Source of the DNA: Actinomycetes bacterium | GTDB taxonomy: Bacteria > Actinomycetota > Actinomycetes > Actinomycetales > Cellulomonadaceae | Direction of reading: 5' to 3' | Length of the DNA: 8,856 bases | NCBI GenBank assembly: GCA_021793115.1 | Contig: JAJYTJ010000151.1 | Span: forward strand, 1 to 8,856 | In this document: positions 1-6,230 of the stretch, one piece after another | Numbering within the stretch: the stretch's first letter is position 1 | How the letters are laid out: every line of letters begins with the position of its first letter | Program-made: the position numbers and the translations under genes | Notes under the pieces: generated by a model | What the model was told of the DNA's origin: nothing | The model's database searches: none | Seen by the model: the letters and a program-made list of their open reading frames with translations, nothing else

Positions 1-1070
1 TCGCCGGCCTGCAGGCCTACGGTGCGCCGCAGCTCGACGTGCCCGTGCTGCTCAACGTCAACGAGAACCCGTACCCGCCCTCGGCGGCGGTGGTCGACGA
101 CATCGCCGCCGCGGTGCGCGCCGCGGCCGCGGGCCTCAACCGGTACCCCGACCGCGACTTCGCCGCGCTGCGGGCCGACCTGGCGGACTACCTCGCGGTC
201 GAGTCGGGCGTGCGGGTGGCGCCCGAGCGGATCTGGGCCGCCAACGGCTCCAACGAGGTGATGCTCCACGTGCTGCAGGCGTTCGGCGGGCCCGGGCGCA
301 CCGCGCTGAGCTTCGACCCGACGTACTCGATGTACCCCGAGTACGCCCGCGACACCATGACGGGCTGGCTCACCGGCCGCCGCGCGGAGGACTTCACGCT
401 CGACCCGGGGGCCGCGGCCGCGCTCGTCGCCACGGCGGCGCCCTCGGTGGTGCTGCTGGCCAGCCCCAACAACCCGACGGGCACGGCGCTGCCGGCCGCA
501 ACGGTGGTGGCCGTGCTCGACGCGGCCCGCGACGTGCCGGGCGGGTGCGTCGTCGTGGTCGACGAGGCCTACGCCGAGTTCCGGCGGGCCGGCACGCCGT
601 CGGCGCTCGAGCTGCTCGACGCGCACCCGCACCTCGCGGTGTCCCGGACCATGTCGAAGGCGTTCGCCCTGGCCGGCGGCCGGGTGGGGTATCTCGCGGC
701 CTCCATGGAGATCGTCGACGCGCTGCGTGTGGTGCGCCTGCCGTACCACCTCTCGGCCGTGACGCAGGCGGTCGCGCGCGCCGCGCTGGCGCACCGCGAC
801 GAGCTCATGGCGGAGGTGGGCACGTTGCGCCGGGACCGCGACGCCCTGGTCGTCTGGCTCCGCGAGCGCGGGCTGACGGTGGCGGACTCCGACGCGAACT
901 TCGTCCTGTTCGGCCTGTTCCCGGACCGGCACGCGGTCTGGCAGGGTCTGCTGGACCGGGGCGTGCTCATCCGCGAGGTGGGCCCGGCAGGGTGGCTGCG
1001 GGTGTCGGTGGGCACGCCGCAGGAGATGGCGGCGTTCCGCGCCGCGCTGACCGAGGTGGTGGGGCTGTGA
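1..1070 (+). CDS. hisC: Histidinol-phosphate aminotransferase, 5' end outside window
   Basis: This is a PLP-dependent class I/II aminotransferase that converts imidazole-acetol phosphate and glutamate to L-histidinol phosphate in histidine biosynthesis. The frame is open from base 3, and the residues just inside the edge ([20 protein letters not shown]) are the usual HisC N-terminal region, so only about 10-20 residues are missing. Visible family motifs are the substrate-loop NENPYPP, the cofactor-binding SPNNPTGT (near 463-486), VVDEAYAEF (near 556-582), and [13 protein letters not shown], whose lysine (codon 657-659) is the expected Schiff-base residue. About 355 residues are visible, close to normal length. 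The GTG at 39 lies inside conserved sequence and is not the start. The stop overlaps the hisB start by 4 nt (GTGA), indicating one operon, presumably with hisD upstream. Confidence 0.96.
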   Translation, partial: AGLQAYGAPQLDVPVLLNVNENPYPPSAAVVDDIAAAVRAAAAGLNRYPDRDFAALRADLADYLAVESGVRVAPERIWAANGSNEVMLHVLQAFGGPGRTALSFDPTYSMYPEYARDTMTGWLTGRRAEDFTLDPGAAAALVATAAPSVVLLASPNNPTGTALPAATVVAVLDAARDVPGGCVVVVDEAYAEFRRAGTPSALELLDAHPHLAVSRTMSKAFALAGGRVGYLAASMEIVDALRVVRLPYHLSAVTQAVARAALAHRDELMAEVGTLRRDRDALVVWLRERGLTVADSDANFVLFGLFPDRHAVWQGLLDRGVLIREVGPAGWLRVSVGTPQEMAAFRAALTEVVGL

Positions 1071-1672
1071 GCGGGAACCGCATGGCTCGCGTCGAGCGCA
1101 CGACGAGCGAGTCGAGCGTGCTCGTCGAGCTCGACCTCGACGGCACCGGGCGCACCGCCGTGGACACCACGGTGCCCTTCTTCGACCACATGCTCACGGC
1201 GCTGGGCAAGCACGCCCTCCTGGACCTGACGGTGCGGGCGTCGGGCGACACGCACATCGACGCGCACCACACGGTGGAGGACTCCGCGATCGTGCTCGGC
1301 CGGGCGATCGGCCAGGCGCTGGGGGACCGGGCCGGCATCGCGCGGTTCGGCGACGCCACCGTGCCGCTCGACGAGGCGCTGGCGCAGGCCGTGGTCGACG
1401 TGTCCGGCCGGCCCTACTTCGTCCACAGCGGCGAGCCGGCCGGGCAGCAGTACCACCTCATCGGCGGCCACTTCACGGGGTCGCTCACCGCGCACGCGCT
1501 CGAGTCCATCGCCACGCACGCCGCCATGACGGTGCACGTGCGGCTGCTGGCGGGCCGCGACCCCCACCACATCGTCGAGGCGCAGTTCAAGGCGTTCGCC
1601 CGCGCGCTGCGGGCCGCCGTCGCGCCGGACCCGCGCGTGGTCGGGGTCCCCTCGACCAAGGGCACGTTGTGA
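1067..1672 (+). CDS. hisB: Imidazoleglycerol-phosphate dehydratase, monofunctional
   Basis: This enzyme dehydrates imidazole glycerol phosphate to imidazole-acetol phosphate, the step just before HisC. The predicted protein is 201 residues with no phosphatase domain, as in the monofunctional bacterial family. Expected motifs are FFDHML (38-43), the metal ligand motifs HHTVED (67-72) and HHIVEA (167-172), DEAL (102-105), [15 protein letters not shown] (135-149) and the C-terminal PSTKGTL. The GTG at 1067 overlaps the hisC stop (GTGA), has a GA-rich stretch upstream and suits coupling, so I chose it. An ATG at 1082, five codons later, also precedes all conserved sequence and cannot be excluded. 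The stop overlaps the next ORF by 4 nt. Confidence 0.96.
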   Translation: MSGNRMARVERTTSESSVLVELDLDGTGRTAVDTTVPFFDHMLTALGKHALLDLTVRASGDTHIDAHHTVEDSAIVLGRAIGQALGDRAGIARFGDATVPLDEALAQAVVDVSGRPYFVHSGEPAGQQYHLIGGHFTGSLTAHALESIATHAAMTVHVRLLAGRDPHHIVEAQFKAFARALRAAVAPDPRVVGVPSTKGTL

Positions 1673-2151
1673 CCGACCCGGAGATCCACGTCCCGGACGA
1701 CCTGTCCGAGCTGGACGACGAGCGTCCCACGGTGGCGCTCGTCATCACGCCCGTCGCCGGGGCGGCGCCGCTGGCGGCGGCGTGCGCGCTCGCCAAGGTC
1801 GCGGCCGACGTGGTCCCGAGCGACGTCGGCGCGATCGCGGTGCTGCGCGACCCCCTGGCGGGCCGGGCGGGCGCCGCCGCCGTGTCCCAGCTGCTGCGCC
1901 AGGTCCCCGTGGTGCTGCTCGAACGTCGGGCGTCCCAGATGTCCGCCACGCAGTGGGTCGCGGGCGCGCACGAGCGCGACCTGCCGCCCGGCCTGGTGCT
2001 CTCCGACGCGCCCGAGGTGCTGGAGGAGCTGCTGCTCGACGGGCGGGCGCCCGCCAGCGTGAACGGCGTGGTGAGCAGCGCCGGCATGTCGCGGTTCGCC
2101 GCGATGCGGGTGCTCGCCGCCCACCGGCCGCGGCGCTCGGACCCCAGGTAG
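1669..2151 (+). CDS. Uncharacterised protein encoded inside the his operon
   Basis: I do not recognise this 160-residue protein. It starts on a GTG that overlaps the hisB stop by 4 nt and ends 9 nt before hisH, so it is transcribed with the histidine genes. The N-terminus is acidic ([16 protein letters not shown]). Next come a hydrophobic strand-like segment (VALVITPV, about 22-29), an alanine-rich helix, and a second strand/helix region (VGAIAVLRD, then VPVVLLERR). The C-terminus ends in a basic segment ([15 protein letters not shown]). No signal peptide, convincing membrane helix or catalytic motif is visible. Codon use has the same high third-position GC as its neighbours, supporting a real gene. 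Location suggests a link to histidine metabolism or its regulation, but nothing in the sequence shows a function. Confidence 0.85.
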   Translation: MTDPEIHVPDDLSELDDERPTVALVITPVAGAAPLAAACALAKVAADVVPSDVGAIAVLRDPLAGRAGAAAVSQLLRQVPVVLLERRASQMSATQWVAGAHERDLPPGLVLSDAPEVLEELLLDGRAPASVNGVVSSAGMSRFAAMRVLAAHRPRRSDPR

Positions 2152-2160
2152 CCTGGCGCC
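2149..2160 (+). promoter_or_regulatory. Putative internal leaderless promoter for hisH
   Basis: The hexamer TAGCCT (2149-2154) matches the actinobacterial -10 pattern TANNNT and ends exactly 6 nt before the hisH ATG. A transcript starting at the usual spacing would therefore begin on the A of ATG, with no leader. The T-A-G of the hexamer is also the stop codon of the upstream ORF. No -35 box is recognisable at 17 bp spacing, and no good Shine-Dalgarno sequence precedes hisH, which favours leaderless expression. The same hexamer occurs upstream of infC. This is inference from sequence alone. Confidence 0.45.
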
Positions 2161-2787
2161 ATGCCCTTCGTCGTCGTCCTCGACTACGGCTTCGGCAACG
2201 TCCGCTCCGCCGTGCGCGCTCTGGAGCGCGTCGGCGCGCGGGTCGCGCTGACGGCGGACCGGCACGCGGCGCTCGAGGCCGACGGCCTGGTCGTGCCCGG
2301 GGTCGGCGCGTTCGCCGCGGTGATGGACGGGCTGCGGGCCGTCGGTGGCGACGAGATCGTCGACAAGCGGCTCGCCGGCGCCCGGCCCGTGCTCGGCATC
2401 TGCGTGGGCATGCAGGTGCTCTTCGCCGAGGGCGTCGAGCACGGCGAGCGCAGCGACGGGCTCGGACAGTGGCCGGGCGTCGTCGACCGGCTCGAGGCCG
2501 ACGTCGTGCCGCACATGGGCTGGGCGACGGTCCGCCCGCCGCAGGGATCGGTGCTGTTCCACGGGCTCGAGGACGAGAGGTTCTACTTCGTGCACTCCTA
2601 TGCCGCGCGGTCCTTCCCCATCCCGCCGTCGGACGCCCTGCCCCGGCCGCTCGTGACGTGGGCCAACCACGGGGGGCCGTTCGTCGCCGCCGTGGAGAAC
2701 GGGCCGCTGGCGGCCACCCAGTTCCACCCCGAGAAGTCGGGCGACGCCGGCGCGCAGCTGCTCGAGCACTGGGTAGGCACGCTGTGA
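2161..2787 (+). CDS. hisH: Imidazole glycerol phosphate synthase, glutaminase subunit
   Basis: HisH hydrolyses glutamine and channels ammonia to HisF, which makes imidazole glycerol phosphate and AICAR. The 208-residue protein is a class I glutamine amidotransferase with all catalytic residues visible: nucleophile Cys81 in [10 protein letters not shown], and His189 and Glu191 in QFHPEKSG. The N-terminal [10 protein letters not shown] and the PGVGAF oxyanion region (46-51) are typical. The HisF partner is not in this window. hisH starts on ATG after a 9-nt gap, unlike its neighbours, which use GTG in GTGA overlaps; this agrees with the possible internal promoter just upstream. The stop overlaps the hisA start by 4 nt. 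Confidence 0.96.
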   Translation: MPFVVVLDYGFGNVRSAVRALERVGARVALTADRHAALEADGLVVPGVGAFAAVMDGLRAVGGDEIVDKRLAGARPVLGICVGMQVLFAEGVEHGERSDGLGQWPGVVDRLEADVVPHMGWATVRPPQGSVLFHGLEDERFYFVHSYAARSFPIPPSDALPRPLVTWANHGGPFVAAVENGPLAATQFHPEKSGDAGAQLLEHWVGTL

Positions 2788-3524
2788 GCCCGCGCCTGGA
2801 GCTGCTGCCCGCCGTCGACGTCGTGGACGGGCAGGCGGTGCGGCTGGTGCAGGGCGAGGCCGGGTCCGAGACCGGGTACGGCGACGCCCTGGGGGCGGCC
2901 CTGGCCTGGGCCGAGGGCGGCGCGGAGTGGGTGCACCTCGTCGACCTGGACGCGGCGTTCGGGCGCGGCTCCAACGCGCGGCTCCTCGCGGACGTGACGG
3001 GCACGCTCCTGGAACGGGGCGTGCGGGTCGAGCTCTCGGGCGGGATCCGCGACGACGAGTCGCTGGCGCGCGCCCTGGCGACCGGGGCCACCCGGCTCAA
3101 CCTCGGTACCGCTGCGCTGGAGGACCCCGGGTGGACCGCGGACGCGATCGCGGCGCACCGCGACCGCCTGGCGGTGGGCCTGGACGTGCGCGGCCACACG
3201 CTGGCCGCGCGGGGCTGGACGCGCGAGGGGGGCGACCTCTGGGAGGTGCTGGCCCGCCTCGACGAGGCCGGCTGCGCCCGCTACGTGGTCACCGACGTCG
3301 CGAAGGACGGCACGTTGCGCGGCCCGAACCTCGACCTGCTCCGGGGGGTGTGCGCGCGCACGACGGCCAAGGTCGTGGCCTCGGGCGGGGTCTCCAGCCT
3401 GGACGACCTCGGCGCGCTCCGCACGCTGGTGCCGCTGGGCGTGGAGGGCGCGATCGTCGGGAAGGCGCTCTACGCCGGCGCGTTCACGCTGCCGCAGGCC
3501 CTCGACGTGGCCGGGCGCCCGTGA
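2784..3524 (+). CDS. priA/hisA: ProFAR isomerase, PriA-type, probably bifunctional HisA/TrpF
   Basis: This (beta/alpha)8-barrel enzyme performs the Amadori isomerisation of ProFAR to PRFAR in histidine synthesis. In many actinobacteria the PriA form also isomerises phosphoribosylanthranilate in tryptophan synthesis. The predicted protein has 246 residues. The general base is Asp12 (PAVDVVDG) and the general acid Asp171 ([15 protein letters not shown]). Phosphate-binding regions are visible at SGGIRD (85-90) and ASGGVSS (199-205). [13 protein letters not shown] carries Arg143 and Trp145, which are the PriA hallmark residues that allow substrate switching in the Mycobacterium tuberculosis enzyme. 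The GTG start overlaps hisH (GTGA). Whether this organism has a separate trpF, which would bear on the dual role, cannot be seen here. Confidence 0.94.
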   Translation: MSPRLELLPAVDVVDGQAVRLVQGEAGSETGYGDALGAALAWAEGGAEWVHLVDLDAAFGRGSNARLLADVTGTLLERGVRVELSGGIRDDESLARALATGATRLNLGTAALEDPGWTADAIAAHRDRLAVGLDVRGHTLAARGWTREGGDLWEVLARLDEAGCARYVVTDVAKDGTLRGPNLDLLRGVCARTTAKVVASGGVSSLDDLGALRTLVPLGVEGAIVGKALYAGAFTLPQALDVAGRP

Positions 3525-4255
3525 GCGGCCCGCGCCCGCTGCCGGCGACGTCCCCGTTCGCGCACGACGACGGCACTGCGGACCCGGCGCTCGCGGACGT
3601 CCTCGCGCGGCACGCCGAGGGTCGGGCGGACGTGGCCGACGTGGTGGCCGCCCTGGCCGACGCGCGGCTCATCGTCGCGATCCTGCCGCACGGGCGCGAG
3701 GCTGTCCCCACCGACGCGGCCTCCCGGGCGGCCTACGACCCCGCCCGCAGCCAGGCGGCCGTGGTCGGCATGGCGGCCCAGGACGGGCGCGGTGCCATGC
3801 CGGTGTTCACGTCGGTCGCCGCGCTGGCGGCCTGGCGGGCCGACGCGCGGCCGGTGCCCACGCCGGCCGGCCAGGCGGCGCAGGGCGCGCTCGCGGAGGG
3901 CTGGCAGCTGCTCGTCCTCGACCCGGCGGGTCCCGTCACGGTGCGGGTGCCCCGGCCGGCGGTGGTCGCGCTGTCGGAGGGCGGTCCGTGGCGGCCCGCG
4001 GTCCGGGCCGGTGTGGTGGACGACGAGGTCGCGGCGGCGGTCGCCGCCGCGCTGGCGGGCGTGGACGCGCTCGCCGGGTGCGGCGTGGCGCCCGGGCAGC
4101 GCGGTGAGGTGGCGATCGACCTGGCGGTGCGTCCGGGACTGGACCGGCCCGGCCTGGAGGCGGTGGTCGCACGGGTCAACGAGGCCCTGGCGGCCGACGC
4201 GACGATCGCCGAGCGCGTCGACTCGCTCGAGCTCCGGGTCCGCCCCGCGGGCTGA
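3521..4255 (+). CDS. SseB-family protein, last gene of the his operon
   Basis: This 244-residue protein fits the SseB N-terminal-like family that often follows hisA in actinobacteria. The recognisable part is the central region [21 protein letters not shown] (near 3798-3860), typical of the domain. It is preceded by a segment containing [17 protein letters not shown], and followed by a strand-rich half with [17 protein letters not shown]. The biochemical role of the family is not established in this context; enteric SseB is known mainly as an enhancer of serine sensitivity. No signal peptide or membrane segment is visible. The GTG start overlaps the hisA stop (GTGA), so it is probably translated with the histidine genes, and it is followed by convergent genes, which marks the operon end. 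Confidence 0.85.
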   Translation: MSGPRPLPATSPFAHDDGTADPALADVLARHAEGRADVADVVAALADARLIVAILPHGREAVPTDAASRAAYDPARSQAAVVGMAAQDGRGAMPVFTSVAALAAWRADARPVPTPAGQAAQGALAEGWQLLVLDPAGPVTVRVPRPAVVALSEGGPWRPAVRAGVVDDEVAAAVAAALAGVDALAGCGVAPGQRGEVAIDLAVRPGLDRPGLEAVVARVNEALAADATIAERVDSLELRVRPAG

Positions 4256-4302
4256 GCCTGGTCTGCGCCCACGGCGGGCCGGCCGGCTCGCTGGAGCGTC
4301 CG

Positions 4303-4761
4303 TCAGCCGCGGCGGAAGGCCCGGACGATCGCCGCGGTCGACGCGACGACCGTGACCGCGAGTGCGGCGCCCAGCAGCACGAGGGTGGCGTCGACCGGGG
4401 CATCCAGCGCGTGCCCCTGGCGTCGACGACGTGGACGCCCAGCGGGTGGATCCTGGCGTCGACCGACCGGCCGCCGAGCCCGTGGCCGTGCGTGTCGGGC
4501 GACTCGGTGCTACGGAGGGGGCGTGCTCGTCGTGCCCGCCGCGCGACAGGCGCCCGGGCCAGGCCGTGCTGGTGCCCGCCTCGCACTGGCCCGATCCGGT
4601 CCCGAGCGCGCCCATGACGCGTGCGACCGGGACGAGGGTGGCGTCGCCGTGGTGGTAGGCCTCGCCGAACACCCGCCCGACCGCCAGGGCGTCGCCCGCC
4701 GTCGTCAGGACCGCGGGGTCGACCGTCTGCTCCGGCGCCTTGGTCCCCCTGCTGCCCTCAT
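4303..4761 (-). pseudogene. GerW/YtfJ-like gene broken by three frameshifts
   Basis: No intact ORF fits here, but three pieces in three minus frames join into one GerW (YtfJ)-like protein. Piece A, about 4744 down to 4589, reads VLTTAGDALAVGRVFGEAYH and then GDATLVPVARVMGALGTGSG, the family's N-terminal half. Piece B, about 4496 to 4414, reads GHGLGGRSVDARIHPLGVHV followed by VDARG, the post-linker half. Piece C, about 4413 to the TGA at 4303-4305, encodes VDATLVLLGAALAVTVVAS and ends AFRRG, a C-terminal membrane helix. The ATG at 4761 overlaps the protease stop (ATGA) and gives the likely ancestral start. Each frame change (start to A, A to B, B to C) equals loss of one base; the first and third can be placed in G runs (4745-4749; 4414-4417). 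The glycine-rich linker looks degenerate. The family call is from memory of motifs. Confidence 0.72.
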
Positions 4762-5501
4762 CCCGCGCACGTGGGGGCGGGCTCGAATCCGGTCTCGTCG
4801 CCCAGCATGGTGCGCAGGGTGCTGACCGGCACCAGGAAGGAGTAGCCCGCATCGTTCTTCGCGTAGACGACGCCGATGACCTTGCCGTCCGCGCCGAGCG
4901 CCGCCGAACCGGAGGACCCGGGCTCGACGCGGGCGTCGGTGACGAGCACCTGGCCGAGCGTGGAGTTGAGGGGATCGGTGGTGGAGCCGATGACGTGCCC
5001 GTTCGTCACGGTGAGCTCGCCGCCGAGCGGGTAGCCGACGACGGTGACCGGGTCGCCCTGGCGCGGGTCGGTGGCCGCCAGCTCGGGGGCCGACGGCAGG
5101 TTCTCCTTGGTGCGCACGAGCGCGAGGTCGGCGAGCTGGGCGGTGCTCGCGGCCGTCACGTCGACATCGTGTCCGTCGTACGTGGACACCTGCAGCCGGG
5201 ACGAGTCGGCGACGACGTGCCGGTTGGTGACGAGGGTGGTCGCCGTGAGGGCGAAGCCCGAGCCGGTCGACACCTCGCCGCAGCCCACGTTGCGGATGCG
5301 GACGGCCATGCGGCGCACCGCGTCGAACCCGTCGGGCGACAGCTGGTCGCTGCCGGCGGAGATCGTCGGCGTCGACCGCACGGTCGGCACGGCGTCGGTG
5401 GGCACCGGCGGCGGCATCGACGGCAGCACCCCGCATGCGGCGAGCGGGACGGTGAGCAGCGCGCCGAGCGTGAGCGCCGCCCACCGGCCCCGCAGCGTCA
5501 C
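4758..5501 (-). CDS. Lipoprotein trypsin-like serine protease (S1/HtrA-like fold)
   Basis: The 247-residue protein starts on a GTG overlapping the stop of the upstream coiled-coil gene (GTGA). Residues 1-23 form a type II signal peptide: basic TLRGR, a hydrophobic stretch, then lipobox LAAC with Cys23, so it is probably lipid-anchored on the outer face of the membrane. A proline-rich linker follows (about 28-48). The protease domain, about 60-240, shows a complete triad: His95 in VTNRHVV, Asp125 in ADLALVR, and Ser197 in PGSSGS. Cys74 (NVGCGEV) and Cys245 (PTCAG) could form a disulfide tying the domain's two ends. No PDZ domain is present, and the protein is short for HtrA. The substrate is unknown; the neighbours suggest an envelope quality-control or processing role. 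It ends in ATGA with the broken GerW-like gene. Confidence 0.88.
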   Translation of the reverse strand: MTLRGRWAALTLGALLTVPLAACGVLPSMPPPVPTDAVPTVRSTPTISAGSDQLSPDGFDAVRRMAVRIRNVGCGEVSTGSGFALTATTLVTNRHVVADSSRLQVSTYDGHDVDVTAASTAQLADLALVRTKENLPSAPELAATDPRQGDPVTVVGYPLGGELTVTNGHVIGSTTDPLNSTLGQVLVTDARVEPGSSGSAALGADGKVIGVVYAKNDAGYSFLVPVSTLRTMLGDETGFEPAPTCAG

Positions 5502-6124
5502 TTCTTGAGCTCCGCCTGCAGCGACGCGTTGGCGTCGCGCGCGTTGCCGCAGTAGTTCTCCACGTCCTGCCGGTAGGTCGCCAGCGACTGCGCGTCGTAC
5601 TGCGCCGAGTTCTCGATGTAGCCGATGAGCTGCTCCTGGCCGTCGATGCACGTCGCGAGCGCCGTGGCCACCTGACCGGCGGCCGTGGAGATGCGGGCCT
5701 GGTAGTCGGCGAGCTGCTGCTGCGCGGCCGTCTGGTCGCCCAGCCGCGCCTTCTCGTCGGCGAGCTGGGTGATCCGGTTCTGGGCCGTCGCCAGCTGGTC
5801 GGTGACTCCCTGCAGCTCGGTGCGCGTCGCCTCGAGGTCCGAGCGCGCCTGCGCCAGGTCGGTGCCGTGCTGCTGCGCGAGCGCCTGCCACTGCTGCGAG
5901 TGCTGCTGCCACGCGGCGTTGACGTGCAGCAGGTACCACGTGAGGCCGCCCGCCGCGGCGACCACGACGGCGAGGACCACCGAGAGCACGACGACGGCCG
6001 TGCGGTGCGGGCGCACCGGGACCGCGGTGGTGTCGTACGCCCATGCCGGCATCGCGGCCGGCGGCGGTCCGGCCGTGGTGCGCTCGTCCTCACGCTGACC
6101 GGGTCGCCAGGGTGCATCGGTCAC
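5498..6124 (-). CDS. Single-pass membrane protein with extracellular coiled coil
   Basis: The 208-residue protein has a proline-rich cytoplasmic N-terminus (1-42), then one membrane helix (about 43-66, TAVVVLSVVLAVVVAAAGG). A long heptad-patterned helix follows at about 70-145 (LAQARSDLEATRTELQGV and QLATAQNRITQLADEKARLG). The C-terminal part is Gln/Ala-rich with two cysteines (159 and 192) that could pair outside the cell. I do not recognise a named family. The GTG at 6124 is chosen because the sequence before it is non-conserved, low-complexity and out of keeping with a start, and a -10-like box sits at the right distance. The stop overlaps the protease start (GTGA), so the two products are probably made together and may form a complex in which this protein is scaffold or substrate recruiter. 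Confidence 0.85.
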   Translation of the reverse strand: MTDAPWRPGQREDERTTAGPPPAAMPAWAYDTTAVPVRPHRTAVVVLSVVLAVVVAAAGGLTWYLLHVNAAWQQHSQQWQALAQQHGTDLAQARSDLEATRTELQGVTDQLATAQNRITQLADEKARLGDQTAAQQQLADYQARISTAAGQVATALATCIDGQEQLIGYIENSAQYDAQSLATYRQDVENYCGNARDANASLQAELKK

Positions 6125-6131
6125 ACCGGCC

Positions 6132-6137
6132 AGGATA
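6132..6137 (-). promoter_or_regulatory. Putative -10 box for the coiled-coil/protease operon
   Basis: On the minus strand TATCCT fits TANNNT and ends 7 nt before the GTG at 6124, so transcription would start on or one base before the start codon (leaderless). No -35 match is visible at 17 bp spacing. It lies in the 106-bp divergent region shared with the MFS gene promoter. Confidence 0.45.
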
Positions 6138-6217
6138 GGCGGCGGCCGGGCCCGCGCCCCGCCCGTCGGCCGGTGGTCGGCCCGCGACCTGCGGTTCGTC
6201 GCACGAGCGGGATGCGG

Positions 6218-6223
6218 GAGACT
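6218..6223 (+). promoter_or_regulatory. Possible -10 box or ribosome binding site for the MFS gene
   Basis: GAGACT keeps the A at position 2 and T at position 6 of the -10 consensus and ends 7 nt before the ATG at 6231, which would give a leaderless or near-leaderless transcript. The overlapping GGGAG (6216-6220) could instead serve as a Shine-Dalgarno sequence at about 10 nt spacing. The sequence cannot decide between these. Confidence 0.3.
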
Positions 6224-6230
6224 GTGCGCC

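Noticed and set aside
1782..2783. Long in-frame extension upstream of hisA
   Set aside because: It reads as Arg/Ala/Gly-rich nonsense across hisH; homology starts at the GTG at 2784, which overlaps the hisH stop.
569..3199. Several long open frames on the minus strand opposite the histidine genes
   Set aside because: They mirror hisC, hisB, hisH and hisA in GC-rich DNA where stops are rare, are rich in Arg/Ala/Pro, and show no family motif. The plus-strand genes have clear motifs.
4256..4302. Possible bidirectional terminator after the SseB-family gene
   Set aside because: The GC-rich sequence contains GGCCGGCC and GCCC/GGGC, but no stable stem with a sensible loop or U-tract was found.
4352..4845. 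Small plus-strand open frames across the broken GerW-like region
   Set aside because: All are antisense to the three minus-frame pieces, which together match one family; the plus frames are Arg/Pro-rich without motifs.
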